Assembly: GCA_038363925.1 (NCBI GenBank)
Contig: JAQQWL010000006.1
Span: 4,630,501 to 4,694,500 of the forward strand
DNA from: Apiospora phragmitis
Lineage: Eukaryota; Ascomycota; Sordariomycetes; Amphisphaeriales; Apiosporaceae
Direction: 5' to 3'
DNA: 64,000 nucleotides
Shown: piece after piece, positions 48,830-61,510 of the stretch
How positions within the stretch are numbered: position 1 is the first letter of the stretch
How the letters are laid out: each line of letters starts with the position of its first letter
Notes under the pieces: model-generated
Seen by the model: the letters and a program-made list of their open reading frames with translations, nothing else
What the model was told of the DNA's origin: nothing
The model's database searches: none
Program-made: the position numbers and the translations under genes

Positions 48830-51531
48830 GTTGAGAATGTTCGCTTAGGTACGCGGCATCGAAGCCCGCTATTCGGATTAGATGGAAAAGCCGCAGAACA
48901 ACAAATGATACAAATGCGACCGATGCAAACGATTGATCTCTACAGCATGGGCATCAAACCGAGAATGGAAGAATGCAGAAAGAAGGAGACAGAGCGATGG
49001 ACGATGGACGTCATGCGCAAGCGTGCTGACGGACTTGTTTGGGCCCCTCCCAATCCTGGAACCAGACACCCAAGGATTGGCGAGGCGAGTCTTGGCGTTC
49101 GTGAATGCTGGCTGGCCAGTGCTGGTCTTTTTTTCTTCTCTTCTCTCCGTGTTTTTTGTCATGCGTTTTTGTTTTGGTCAGTCATTAGCGACCAATAAAG
49201 GCCGGCCAGGTTGAGGCTGAGCAAGGAGACCCCCTAATCACCAGCGGGACGGGGCCCCGCCGAAACCCCAGAATCCAGGCCTTGTCGTTTTCGCACAGAA
49301 ACGGCGAGGCGGTTCTGGAGGGCTAAGGGGTGGGTTTGGTGGTCTGGCTGAAGATCTTCATAGACGAAATTTTGACCATACCCTGAAACGAACGGCAACA
49401 CCCATTGCGCTGGCCGGACAGGTTGTTGTGCAATTGTTGCCTTTGGTGTTCGTTGCCCAGAGATGGTAATCTCCAGAAACGGATTCCTTCGGGGCAGTGC
49501 GTAGAAACCCGACACCCTTAGCAGCAGGATTTAGGGCTCTCAGCTCGTGTAGGCCAGCCCGTCTTACCGGAACCGTACGAGGAGATTGATTAGGACCCCC
49601 ATCCGGATATGAGGCTGCGTGGCCAGCTTCGTATATAATGAACGTACATGTAAAAAGGTGTCACGGCTTAGCTCAGCAACAGTTCGATTTGTCTTACGAA
49701 GGTTACCTGACTGCGGAAGCGCCGCCTGGTGTGACAGCAGCCCGTCAAGGAAAACCTTGCCGTATTTTTAGTTTGCGAGGCCTGCTAAAGAGTCTGGGCG
49801 GCTGCACCCGGCACCCTCCGCCCCCTGCATAGAAGCTAGAGTCGGCATTCTCGAACGTTTCCACAATCGCATAGCAAGAGCGGAAGATGCTGACATCGCA
49901 CAGAGTCGGAGATTTCGGTAAGGTAATGTTATCCTTGGCACTTTTGAATAGCAGGCTGGCTGGCGGTGATTTAAGAATCTCCATCAATACAGAAATTTAC
50001 GGTCGGCCACAGAGCCCATAACAACAAATTCTCCACGAGCAGTTGCACGTATTCGGTTATATGTACCTCATCCCTGAACAAGACTGCAAACAGCTCGTTC
50101 TGTATTAAAGGCATCTAAAGATGATGCTATTTCGAAAATACACTTACATGTGAAGTAGGATTCCATCTCTGGCGAATTACTCAAGTATGAGTGCATCCCG
50201 CATACAAGGCAGGAGCGCATTGCCAGATCTAGTTGTCTGTTCAAAATTAGCCCATACCGTTGTGCAAAGAATCCTTACATGTAGCAGATTTTGCTTCCAT
50301 CTCTCATGCCATTTTCCCCATCTCTTTCAATCGACAGTCTGGATGCAGATGCAATACGTACTCCAATGTTTTCTAGAGAAATAAGCTCATTAAGTTCATC
50401 CGATTCTCGCCCTTCTCCTTAGTACAGGGCGGTCTGACAGTGCCCACTGAACAAGATGAATTCAAGGATCCCACATCAACGCTTCCATGGGATAACAATG
50501 TCGTACCGAACAGGTGGAACATATGCAACCTGACGTTTCGTTCACTGTGAACTCCATGATTAACCAGTGCAACTAATGTCAATTGGTCAATGTGCAAGTA
50601 ACACAGCGACATACTGTTTGTAGTAGTAAATGTTGAAGCTTCCAGTGAGCAGAAGACTCAAGTCTGGACACGTCTGGAGCTATGGCCAACTTTTACCCCA
50701 CGATCCTCACGCTAGTGGCCCGGCATATGTGACTTGAATGCAGAACACTCATCCTCAACACAAACTGCACACAATAATGGCGGAATGACATCACCGGAGC
50801 ATTTGATCCCTTCGACCCTGCAAAGTAGAGCTCCCCGAGCTCCCCCTTGCCCTTTTGCCTTCCTCAGGCAAGACTTCCAAGACACAGCAGCCACAGATCG
50901 AGATTGCCTGGGGCCCTCACCAGTGATCTAACAAAGAATAAATGCCCATAAGCACATGCTACTGGTTGGTAGGCCGGTCTCAGGCCGGGGCCGGGGCGCT
51001 GTGTGAAGGTTTCCTCTTGCTTCTCTTTGTGATGCCCTATCGAGGAGGAAACTACGTAAACTACGTCATGGTTGCCAAAGCACCTGGAGCTGGGTGAGAC
51101 CACAGAGCTCCAGTCTGAGGGTTTGCTGGCCTCTGCTGCCACTAGTCGATCGATGCACGTCGTTCAATGGGTAGCTTCCCAGTGTTCTTTTACCAGGGAG
51201 AAAGCGGTGTTGGTGGCCTTTGAGTCGCTGCTTTTGGCGGGGAACCGGGTAAGGCAGCTCTGACAGGTTGTGACGATAGCATAAACAAAAGGGAGGAGTG
51301 ACGTGATGCATATTTGTCCACCTTGCCTACCTACCTAACTTCAGACTCCTGGTACGGCAAACAAAACCACTTTGCATTCCTCAGTCCCGCCCGAAGCTGT
51401 TTTCCCACCTGTTTTCTCTACTTCTCCTGGCCTTTTGACCTGGATAATTATTACCCATTCCATCATCCTCGTCACCACTAAACTCCCCAACATATTGTGT
51501 TTGACATATACACCAAGTCAACCATCTCATC
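48830..51531. other. Intergenic 2.7 kb, GH76 to Ish1/Msc1-like gene
   Basis: Two divergent genes face away from this stretch, so it holds both promoters. No supported gene in between. The last 150 bp before 51532 are C/T-rich, as in other highly expressed genes here. Confidence 0.5.
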
Positions 51532-53517
51532 ATGAGATTCCTAGCCACCGTTGCATCGCTGGCTTTGGCGACAAATGTCGCTGCCGCCAGCAATTGGTTC
51601 AGCAAAGCAGGTAAGTCCAACTCGGACAACATCGTGGTGGAGAAGGTGAAGAGCATCGTCAACATTGGTGAGCTCCGTAGCCTTTTCCACCATTTCTATC
51701 CACTCAAGCTAATGTGTGCTATGCATTGAAGCCTACAACAAATGGCATGAGACCGAGCTGGAGAGATGGTTGAGCGATCATGAGTAAGTCTACTTGTTCC
51801 CTTCGTGAAACGTGCTGTTGTCCGAGATCCCACACGAGACTGACATTGAGCCTGCAGTGTTCCCTACCCTACCCCCTCCGACCGCAAGGACCTCGAGAAC
51901 CTTATCCAGAAGAACTGGGACACATATGCTGTCTCGCCTTACAAGGAGTGGGATACGGACAAGTTGACCGGCTACCTGAAACAGAAGGGCATTCAAGTTA
52001 AGGAAGGTGCTGAGAACAACCGTGATGCTCTCGCCTCTCAGGTTGCTGGATCCTGGTATGAGACCGAGGACAAGGCCCAGACTGCCTGGTCCAGCGTCAA
52101 GGACTGGATTCTGGATACTTGGACCGACAGCCAGCTGAAGACCTTCGCCGACAAGAATAACATCCCTGGTCAGTTTTACCGAGCATTTTCTTTTACATAC
52201 TGTACTTTGTGGCTAACTTCCTAGGATAGTCCCTCAACCCCGCACCCGTGACTCTCTCCTGCAGAAGGTCCGATCTAACTATGAGTCTGTTGCCAAGAAG
52301 GCTGGCGAGACTGCCGCCTACCCCGGTAACTGGCTGTACGAGACCTGGTCCGAGTCTGATCTCAAGGAGTGGCTCGATACCCACGGCTTCCCTGCGCCTC
52401 AGCCCAGCTCTGTAAGACACTCACTTCAGCTTCACTTATGGGAGATAAATGCTAACATATATGATAACAGCGTGACAAGCTTATTGCCTCGGTCCGCCGC
52501 AACTCTCGTCTTGCCTACCTCAAGTCCCAAGACACCGCCGCTTCGGCTTCGGCCAGCGCCAACGCTGCGTATGCCACTCTTACCGACAAGCTCATTGATG
52601 CTTGGGGTGAGACTCAGCTCAAGGAGTTCTGCGACAAGAACGCCATCCCTGTTCCCCAAGGTTCCAAGATTAACGAACTTCGCGCTCTTGTCCGCAAGCA
52701 CCGTGCCGAGATCCTGGGTGACACCGTTACAGGCTCTGCCGCCAGTGCTTACGGTGCTGCCACGAGCAAAGCTGGCAACCAATACGCCAAGGCCTCCGAT
52801 GCTGCTGGCGAGACTGCTGAGGACGCATTCAACGCAGCCATTGGTACTTGGACTGCAAGCCGTCTTAAGGCTTACCTCGATGCCCGTGGAGTAGTAAGTT
52901 TTGCCTTGTATCACATCCGTATGCGTACTAACCACTCCTATTAGCCTGTTCCTCACGGAGGTAAGACTGAAGAGCTCCGCGCTCTGGTCCGCAGGAACGC
53001 CCACAAGGCTGCCAACCCCTACAGCGCCTGGACTTGGGATGATCTCTCGTACGACAACCTCAAGGACTACCTTTCCAGCAGCAAGGATGAAGCTGTCAAG
53101 CAGGTTGCTGATAAGTCTGACGCTACCCGTGAGGACTTGGTCAGTGCTGCTCAGTCCGCCTACAGCTCTGCTTCCACTGCCGGTGGTGATAGCTACGCTT
53201 CGGCCACCAGCTACCTCGCCCAGGCCACCGATGTCGTCAAGCAAAGCACCTTCGAGACTTGGTCCGAGAGCGAGCTGAAGTCCTACCTCGACAGCTACGG
53301 TGTCCCCGTCCCCCAGGGCACCCAGCTGAACGAGCTTCGCGCTCTGGCCCGCCGCCAGTCCACCTACTTCAAGTACGGCACCAGCGGCCCCACCGGCACC
53401 GCCTTCGCCAAGCTCAGCGGAGCCGTTAAGGACGGTTTCGAGTGGGTCAAGGAGCAGCTCGGCACTGGCTCCGAGGCCGCCAAGCAGAAGGCCCAGGACG
53501 TCAAGGAGGAGTTGTAA
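51532..53517 (+). CDS. Multi-copy Ish1-domain protein (Ish1/Msc1-like)
   Basis: 558 residues from six exons (51532-51667, 51732-51783, 51858-52168, 52230-52411, 52471-52893, 52945-53517), all junctions in frame. A signal peptide (MRFLATVASLALATNVAAAS) is followed by at least six Ish1 (PF10281) repeats of about 40 residues. Their core is W(S/T)xSxLKxxLDxxG(V/I)P, for example DTWTDSQLKTFADKNNIP, ETWSESDLKEWLDTHGFP, DAWGETQLKEFCDKNAIP, GTWTASRLKAYLDARGV and ETWSESELKSYLDSYGVP. Between them lie basic helices (INELRALVRKHRAEI). Ish1 of fission yeast is a stress-induced nuclear-envelope protein; budding-yeast Msc1 affects meiotic recombination partner choice. Likely location is the ER lumen or perinuclear space. 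Exact role is not settled. Confidence 0.93.
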
Positions 53518-53936
53518 ATTACAATTTCCCGATTTCCGATACTCCACACACGCCGCGGACGGACGGAGAATGGAGTCGGTGTGCGAATCACTTTATTTTG
53601 CCACGATACGAACGTTACGACTAAAAAGGCCACTTGCTTTTCCAGAAGGACTGGGCCTACTCAGAATTGTTCTCATTTTGGAGAGGTTGCCGCAGCATGA
53701 CTGATGCAGCAATTTTCTTTGCGAGTGGTGATTATTAGGATCGCAGGAATGCCTTTGATTTTTCCGTAGTAATACCAGTTCACGCCACATTGTGGTATAA
53801 CCTCCACATCTTGTTACGACGTTTATGCTACCCGACTTTTTCGTGATATTTTACTTCTTAACCTCATCGCCTGAGTGAGACACGCCTAGCTCTATTATCT
53901 ATCTGTCTCTCAACAACTGACAACACAATCCACTCA

Positions 53937-54524
53937 TTAAATCTCACCATCCTTTACCAGACGGCGGATGGTATTGATGCTCCCTTCAACGGCCATTCTC
54001 GCTGTCTGTGAATAACGGTGTCAGCCGCCGTGCAGTTCCACGCCATACCTCCCGGAATACGATAAGAGAGTATGGACTTTTCTTGATTGCCTGCTTACCT
54101 TCCAATGCGATTCCCGCAGCTTCTCGACCTCGTCCGCGTCGCCCTCCTCGGAGACCTCGGGGTGCCGCCACTCGAAGACGTAGGTCATGACGAGGTTGCC
54201 GGCCGCGTCGCGGCTCACGACGTTGGAGATGGTGCTGCCGTCGTCCTGCCGGAAGTCGACGCGCGTCGACGGGTAGTAGACGCACTCCTCGCGCACGGGC
54301 TTGTCGGGCTGGGACTGGAACACGACCTCGCGCACCACCGTAGTGGGTTTGCCGCCGGAGTCTTCGGATTCGGAGAGGACGGTGCACGACGTGATAAGCG
54401 GCACGAACTCGTGCGCGCGGCGCACTTTGCGCTGCAGGCCGGCCCAGGTCTGGGCTGGGGTCAGGGAGGGGGTGGCGCCGGTTGGGTTGATGGGGGCGGT
54501 GTAGGCGAGGTTTATGATGACCAT
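53937..54524 (-). CDS. DUF1857 / AtaL-like (SRPBCC fold) protein
   Basis: 164 residues, two exons (54524-54099 and 54005-53937; intron GTAAGC..TTCACAG). The protein begins MVIINLAYTAPINPTGATPS, continues TPAQTWAGLQRKVRRAHEFV and VREVVFQSQPDKPVREECVY, and has MTYVFEWRHPEV. It ends in the helix ARMAVEGSINTIRRLVKDGE. This matches the fungal DUF1857 family of the START/SRPBCC small-ligand-binding fold; some members (AtaL-like) occur in secondary metabolism, most are uncharacterised. No signal peptide. It is tail-to-tail with the Ish1/Msc1-like gene, 420 bp apart. Confidence 0.9.
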
Positions 54525-55174
54525 GGTTGCGGTGGTCTGTGGCGGCGGGTGGTGGTGAGAGAGAAACAACGTTGGATGGCGCGATATGGATTGGAGATGA
54601 CGCAGGTTAGGTTTGGGTTGGATGGAATTGTTCAGAAAATGAGTAAGTAACACTGAGGTGGTAAGTTGGCAGCAGTGCAGAAGCCGCGCGTGTAAGTAAG
54701 TAGTAGGTATGGTAGGATGTAATATGGAGTTTCCCCCCAGCATATCCGGTCCGGACATTTGATGCCCAATGTCCGGAGCTGCAGGATCAATCCCCCAACC
54801 TCCTTCCTTGCTGGCTTGTCACCATCGTCTCACTTCAGTCAAACACCCCAAGTAAATACAGGTACTTACCCAAGTCGCGCAGGCGAGCAACCAATCATCG
54901 TCAGTTAGTTGTATAGAGACCGCGGATTGAGAGAGTTGAGTGAGTACATAGTGATTGGGACTGTCGGCTTCGTCGTATAGAGCAATCATCCACCCGTCTC
55001 ACATAGCATGGGTAGCTATGAAGCTTCCTTGAATATCGTCGCATCGTCATCACATAGAAATGCGAGCTCGTCCAGATTGTGTGATCTTTACTCATGTATT
55101 CATGCTATAAGGCATTACTGATTAATTGATATTTACCCTTGAAACGAAATGCTTTGGGTGCGCAACCAGATCAA
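54525..55174. other. Intergenic
   Basis: 650 bp: promoter side of the DUF1857 gene and 3' side of the PNGase A gene. No other gene seen. Confidence 0.5.
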
Positions 55175-57246
55175 TCATTCGAGGGAGGCTGCGGCCTTGC
55201 CCACGACTTGCTCGTTATCTGCCGTGACCGAGTCGTTGGCAGCGCCCACGGTACGCGAGTACAGCAGCGTCCCTGTCGCGCCGGAGCCGGCCTCGCCGGC
55301 GATGCCGCTGAAAGTAAAGGTCTGGTCCGTCTGCCCGTTGCCCGTGGTGTAGCCGTTGTCGGCCGCCCGGCGGTAGATCGCCGTGCCGTTCTGGGAGCTC
55401 TGCAGCCGGGATCCCTGGAACTGTTCCGTGGCCGACGACGCGAAGGCTTCCAGGCCGGTGGGGAAGACGGCGTCGCCGCTGACCTCGAGGCCCAAGCCCT
55501 GGTTCAGCTCGGCCGTGAGGGTCAGGTTGCCCTCGGGCGAGGTGGCCTGCGTCTGGTTGCAGAACAGCGGGTAGCTGTAGTTGGTGGCGTAGTAATCCAC
55601 TCCGCCGCTCGCGGCCTCGTCGAGGCCCGTAATCGAGAACGTGTTAACCTCGCCGTTGCCGAAGTCGAAGACGCGGCCGACGTTGGAATAGTCGAGCGTC
55701 TGCGACCAGGTCGCCGTGCTCTCGCCCTGCTGCGTCCTGACCGAGGCGCGGACGGAGAAGCGGCGCGCCACCTTCAGGGCGAAGTCGAGCGTCTGGTTGA
55801 AGCCCGTCGCGTTCTGCGTGACCGTCTGCGCGAACTGGATGCTCGGCTCCGCCCGGTCGACCTGGGTGATCTCGCCCGTCGTGACGGACTGCGCGTCCTC
55901 GTCCAGCCACACGAAAACCTTGCCCGTGACGTACCAGGAGCTGCCCGTGGTCGTGGAGAGAGACGCGTTGGACGCCCCGTCGTCGACCAGGCCCACGATG
56001 GCGATGGCGAACGTGTGCTCGTTCCCGTCGCACAGGCGGGGCAGGAACGGCGTGATATCGATCTCGTGCTCGCGCAAATCAAACGTGTCGATGCCGACGA
56101 TGGGCCGGTGCAGCTGCGGCACGACGCCGCCCGTGTAGATGACGGGGAAGGGCCAGACCACGCCCGCCAGCTGGCCGTCGATCGTGACCTGCACCTCGCG
56201 CCAGGGCGAATAGCCCGGATAGGTGCCGTAGGTCATGTCGAAGGTGCCGGTCGCGCTCTGCGGCAGGTTGCTCCACCAGAATTCCTCGTCGCCCTGGCCC
56301 TTGACGTCGACGGAGAAGATGGCGCGGCGGGCGTTGCGCGGGAAGTCGCTGATGGTGTTGGTCGCGTTCATCTCCGGCGTCGTGTACTGGCTGGGCTTGC
56401 CCTGGGACCCCAGCCGCTGGGTGATGGGGATGATCTGGTCTGCAGGCGGGTAGGACCCAGCGGCACTACTATCATTCGTTGCAGGACTCTTGAAGAAGGT
56501 TGCCATAAGGGTGGTGTTGAGGAGGCCCGTATACTGGTCGTTGACGATGTTCTCCAGGTCGAAGATGACCGTCTGCGGCTGCTTCCACAGCGACAGGAAC
56601 GGCGTCATGTCCTTGAGCCAGACCCAGCGGATGCCGGACGGGTTGGGCTCGGCCGTGGATGTTCTCCAGACCTCGGTGTCGCCCAGGTACATGACGCCGG
56701 TCCGGTCATACTGGCGACCCTTCACCAACGTGGTGAAGTTGACCACGACATGGTCGAAATCGCAATCCGGGGGTGTGTAGTTTCCTGATGTGCTGTCGCA
56801 TAAGATAAATAGTTCCTCACAATGACAGAGAATATATATATGTATAAGTGGGGGAAAATAGATATATGAAACGTACCGACGAAAGGAGCGCCGTAGCTAT
56901 TGGCAAAAGTATGCACCATGAGCGTCTGCGAGCATGAAGTCCCCAGCTGGGGTTCGGCGTACGCCTGGCTCTGACCGCGCAGTGTGAGGCCTTGGTCAGT
57001 TAATATGGGCTCGGCGACCTGGAAGCACTCGAGTGGGGTGGTGACGGCATGGGGAGTGTTGGCGGCAGGGGACATGTTGGCCGGTTCCGAGTTTGTCGAC
57101 ATCATCACGTCCCGATATCCGAAATAAGGTGGCTTCGCCTTCACGGACCTCCTACTCAAGACATGTTGCTGGGGATGTCTCACATCGGCAGCGACAGCTT
57201 GTGCCAGAGCGGCGCAAGCAAGCAGAAGCACTTGGACGAGATACAT
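55175..57246 (-). CDS. Peptide-N4-(N-acetyl-glucosaminyl)asparagine amidase A (PNGase A) family protein
   Basis: 659 residues, two exons (57246-56877 and 56784-55175; intron GTACGT..CATCAG). Secreted by a signal peptide (MYLVQVLLLACAALAQAVAA). The plant and fungal PNGase A family (PF12222) removes N-glycans from glycopeptides at acid pH. The sequence shows PLECFQVAEPILTDQG near the N-terminus, then CDFDHVVVNFTTLVKGRQYD, DRTGVMYLGDTEVWRTSTAE, EPNPSGIRWVWLKDMTPFLS, YPGYSPWREVQVTIDGQLAG and GVVWPFPVIYTGGVVPQLHR, all in the order usual for the family. The C-terminal half is a beta-rich domain with many N-x-S/T sites, as expected of an extracellular protein. The frame is clean for 1.6 kb. Enzyme activity is inferred from the family. 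Confidence 0.93.
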
Positions 57247-58903
57247 CTCTGGCGGCGCACGTTGTGGTGAGTGAACCCTTCTCCTCTCGGTTGTTTCCAG
57301 GGTCGGTAATAGTAGTGATTGACGAATAATCATGCATATGGTAGACAAATACTGACCGAACGATTGGGCTGCCCTCGAAACGAAAGAGAGGACAATACTC
57401 GGTAAGTCCTCGACCAAAAGGGTTCAAGGAATCATCGTAGTGTTAGCAATGCCCACCATCCTTATAATACAACTCCCCCTCTCCTCTCTGCTTGATTAAG
57501 AAAAGGAAAGTACACATTTCGCCGATTGTCAGTGTGCCTGCATATAAATTGTCTCGCATGCAATGCAACCTTGGATCGTCATTGAATAGAGTACGTGCAT
57601 ACGGAGTACACAGGCAGGACAATGAATAGCCCTTGGGTGAGTGCAGCGGAAAGCCCATGGTGTGATAACGATGGGGACGATGTGACGGGTAAATCAGCCG
57701 AGAAGAGAAGGTAGATAACCTAGATACGTCTTCCCTTAGCTGCCAAGCCAATTTAGAGCAATACCTTATCCGCTGACGCTACCTCAAGCCCGTCCAGGTT
57801 ACTTGCAACTACATACCAACCTCATAACATGAATATTCTACAGGTGGGTGGTTGGTTGGTTGGCTTTATGCACTGTCGTGAAAGGGAAGTAAAAAGGCAG
57901 TAAAAGTTAGGTAACTAAAGCCAGTACATGTACCTACATATGCAAAAGTGTTCGTGACTGCTGCGTTGATTCATGGAAGTCGATTGAATCTTACCATGGG
58001 GTTTTCGCTCGATAGATGGCTTGAAGCTCGGCTATTTGGACATTACTGAGATGAGATATACCCCAGGGGTCTCTCCCTAGCCTAAAGCAGCCAATCTCCA
58101 GTGGGGGCGGGGTCGCTTAGCCTCTACACATGCCTGTACAACGGAGCAAGAGCATCTTGAAACCGAGACACCGGAAAGATATAATGATGGCAACCACAAA
58201 GCGTTTGTTGTGTACCAAAACACTGCATAGTAGCATCAACGTCCATCGGGATTGGCCAATCGGCTACTGCCAGCTGTTTATTCCAGTAGGTGCAGGTTTC
58301 CGTCCGGGGAGCGATGCGATGCCACATCAGCTGCTAGGCCTGCGTCAGGATAGCCTCTACGCTGGCATGCTCAAGAACTCACAGGCCATCCGGCGCAGCT
58401 AATGGTGGGGCCACCGTTCAAGCCGTCGTGCGTCTACAAAAGAGCCAAACTACAGTCACAAGAGCATTTATCTGGTTGGGGTTTATTAGACTACTCTCAA
58501 ATACGGGTTGATCGGTTGAGCATCGCCAGTGAGGGAAACACACTGCCCAGGCCATCTATATAACTTCCCGTCTTCCAAGTCGGGCCGACAGACAGCATCA
58601 GCAAGCAGAACGAGCCTACAATCCGGCATCAAGTAACACTCATCACGGCTTAGTATTCTCCGGCCAAGCATCTCTCTTTTGGTGATCGTGGATATACAGA
58701 TCCCGCCATCGGTTCCTTCACCATCTCCGTAGGTCGGCCGGTCCTCGCTGCTCCAGTAGTTGTTGCAATTCATAGAACATTTCCCTTCGTTTCGCGGCCT
58801 CCCTCCGGCACGTGGCCGGGTCGATATAACAGGTACACTTAACATCCAGATGCGAGATGGGCCTGCCGCCATTGCTGCTGCTGCCGTCTGCCAGCCCTGC
58901 CCT
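57247..58903. other. Intergenic 1.65 kb, PNGase A to Atg44-like gene
   Basis: No separate gene is supported. Contains the PNGase A promoter, a copy of TACGGAGTAC at 57600-57609, and directly after the Atg44-like stop an in-frame open stretch of 61 codons (58903-58718) described under findings. Confidence 0.5.
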
Positions 58904-59215
58904 TCACAGGCTCTCGCCCGTCATCTTCTTGAACTCGCCCTTGATGTCCTCGAGCAGCTCGCGCGGCTGGTTCTTGACCAGGTTGGCCGTAACGGCCGGG
59001 TCGTAGGCGAAGTACTTGCTGCCGCGCGCGTAGCCCGCGAGCCGCTCCAGCGCCCACTCGCCGACCCCCAGGTAGAAGCTCAGGGCCTGCGCGCCCAGCG
59101 CGTTGGTCACGAGCTGCCGCGTCTGCAGCGTCTGGCCTGTCGTGCGCCGCACGCCCGCCAGCACCGTCGACGACAGGAAGGCGAGGAGCGCCAGGTCCGG
59201 GAGGAAGCCGAGCAT
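58904..59215 (-). CDS. Mitofissin Atg44-like protein (DUF1748)
   Basis: 103 residues, no intron. DUF1748 proteins include Atg44/mitofissin, a small mitochondrial intermembrane-space protein needed for membrane fission during mitophagy. The N-terminus LLAFLSSTVLAGVRRTTGQT carries the family signature (STVLAGVRR.TG), followed by SFYLGVGEWALERLAGYARG and SKYFAYDP. Yeast members have about 73-78 residues; here a C-terminal tail (LVKNQPRELLEDIKGEFKKM) makes it longer. The start is the only ATG just before the family motif. The upstream 5' leader is C/T- and CAAC-rich. Confidence 0.88.
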   Translation of the reverse strand: MLGFLPDLALLAFLSSTVLAGVRRTTGQTLQTRQLVTNALGAQALSFYLGVGEWALERLAGYARGSKYFAYDPAVTANLVKNQPRELLEDIKGEFKKMTGESL

Positions 59216-59852
59216 TTTTGTTTGGGTTGGTTGGGTTGTGTAGGTTTGCTGCTCCTTGAAGTTGCCGGGGGGTTGGGTGGTGGTGGTTGGTGGCTGGTTG
59301 CTATGGAAGTGGAGGCGGAATGAATCCTTCCTTCCGTTATCGCTTCTTTTGCTTTGCTTCGGATGAAGGATCAATATGTAATTGATTAATTGACTAGATG
59401 CAGGTTGTGTGAGGAAGTACGTGAGCAGAGAATGAAATGAGGATGACGATGATGACGGTGTCGCAGGGAGAAGTTGAGTTCGACTCTTATTTTTGGGGTA
59501 ACACTCAGGGAGCAGACAAAATGGAGATGGGATGCAAATGACTTCGGAGGTGCCGTGATTCCGAGAGTTCAACGTCGAAACTCTCAGGTGAGCAAAAAAC
59601 AATAAAGACCCACCAGCCACGTACCCGCAGCTGCTCAGAGCCGCAACTTCCCCCTTGGCATAAAGTGTGTGGTTGCCTTACTGTATTGTATGCGTTATGT
59701 ATGCACGACAGCTTCAGCTTTGGCCAATTGGATGCAGATTAATCCATGTTGTGTATAAATCGGGTTCTGAAATAGAAATTGCTGCATAGCGCCAGGCATC
59801 TAGATCATAATCAATCGTTACTCTCGTAGCCCCTCATTCGTTCAACCTTCCA
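59216..59852. other. Intergenic, Atg44-like gene to rhodopsin-fold gene
   Basis: Upstream region of the Atg44-like gene and 3' side of the next gene, which are on the same strand. No other gene seen. Confidence 0.5.
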
Positions 59853-61510
59853 TCACACGAGCAGCCTACTGCGCCCGTCCCAAATGCCGCCGCCGGACTC
59901 CAGGTCTATCATCGTCACCGGCGACGCCGGCTGGTGCCCGCTCGAGATGCTGAACCGCTCCGTCTTGATGATGGCGTTGGCGTTCTGGCCGACGGGCGTC
60001 ATGGGGCTCAGCGGGATGTCGCCGCCGCCGCCGCCGCTGCTGTTCCCCTCATCCGGCATCGACAGGATCTGATCGAACCATGACGAGGGCAGCGGCGGCT
60101 GCTGCTGCAGTTGCGGAGGACGGTCGGTGGTGCTGATGCTTTGGCCCGGCTTGAGCTCCCGTACCGAGTCGCCGGTGCCCCCGCTGCCGCCCTTGAAGAA
60201 CTTGGGGGTCCGGTGCCGCCCCAGCCCGAGGCCGAGCGCTTGGACGTGAAGGTCGTGGCCTCCCACGCTTTCCGGATCAGCGGCCGCAGCGCCGTGGCCG
60301 CGACGATCATGATGGAGACGGAGAATTCCGTCGTGCCCCAAACGTCTGTCAAGAAGGGGGAACGGTTAGTAGGTGGCTGGCTAACTTCGATCTATGGAAA
60401 TCCAGATCATCCCCCATTGTCTGTGGCAGAATTGGACGGGTGCAGGGGCTGGCTTACAGATAGAAATATCGTTTCCTTTCATCATCATCCTGGCGAACCG
60501 ACCAGAGCTCACGCCGATCGTCACGGCTCCGAGCGTGAAGATACCGATCAAGCCGGCTTTTTCCCTCCCGGACAGACTGGTGCGGCTGCTGAGTAAGGGG
60601 AAGGGTAAGACGAAAACTGAAAAGCCCAACGTCAGATATATGATTCATGATGACAAAGGCGCACGAGACCGAGGGGTTTAGGCAGGCAAGCACTTACGGA
60701 GAGCTTCACATGAGAAGCACAGTGACCAGTTGAGCTGCATCAAGGTCTTGGATTCGAAGGCTGAACACGAGTTAGGACCGGGGTACCTGTTTGCCAAGGT
60801 CACAGACCATCAGCAGCTGCCTTGCTACTATTCCAGACCCTAGCGAGGGGTAGTATATAGCAAACCTACCATTGCACGGAGGGATGCGGCCCACACCAGA
60901 ACGTGTCGGAGAAGAAGGTGATGAAGAAAGAACTTCCGACGAAGAACCCAATAAAGTAGAGGGCGCGGCGCAGCCATTGGAAGTGCAGGGGGATGTGGTA
61001 GTAGATGGCCACCATGCTGAGTTTGGGCAGGTAAAGGCCGGCGTCGAACAAGTATTTCATGGCGAACCAGATCTGTCCGTTTCCCCCGGTGTCAGCTACT
61101 ACATTCTACACATATGTTTGCGCCTCCCCGGTTGCAATGCCGGTGCAATAACTGACTGACCTTACGAAGCTCCTGGTTGGCGATTGAGGTCGGATCGGCC
61201 ATCCGGCCCATCTTGTAGGTAATGGTATCGCAGATGACCAGCCCCAGGACACAGAACGCCGCCAGGACCAGCCATATGTCGGAGATGATGAGGGTGCTTT
61301 TGCTTCCAGTGGATGCGGACGGCGATCCGGATGCCGACGAAGATGTACGCCAGCGACAGCATCGTCCGTTCCACTACCTATACACATAGCCACGAATCAA
61401 TGAGTGAGTGTCCTTTATTTTCTTATTTTCAATGTACGACGGAAAGAAGGGTCGCGGAATTGGAATGCGGAGTGGTGATGTACCATCACGTGTCCCGGGT
61501 AGAGCACCAT
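59853..61510 (-). CDS. Fungal rhodopsin-fold integral membrane protein (Pth11-like), frame broken in this sequence
   Basis: About 390 residues, multi-pass membrane protein of the fungal 'rhodopsin domain' (Pth11-related GPCR-like) family; ligand unknown. Exons: 61510-61484, 61377-61161, 61072-60870, 60760-60698, 60616-60458, 60345-59853. Membrane segments include ERTMLSLAYIFVGIRIAVRI, IWLVLAAFCVLGLVICDTI, YFIGFFVGSSFFITFFSDTF, GLIGIFTLGAVTIGVSSGRF and SVSIMIVAATALRPLI. Family features are the FWCGPHPSVQW turn, LNWSLCFSCEAL and FVLPFPLL. The cytosolic tail is Ser/Gly-rich (TPKFFKGGSGGTG, MIDLESGGGIW). The frame needs one base removed from the T run at 61298-61301 and one added near 60224; the join of exons 3 and 4 is also off by one. 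The first exon (MVLYPGHVM) is the least certain part. Confidence 0.75.

Noticed and set aside
55139..56788. 549-codon plus-strand frame
   Set aside because: Antisense of the PNGase A exon in GC-rich DNA; no domain, and the minus strand carries the full family order.
58486..58872. 128-residue Cys-containing minus-strand frame that could be a small secreted protein
   Set aside because: No signal peptide at its start, and it overlaps in another frame the extension behind the Atg44-like gene; neither is strong enough to call.
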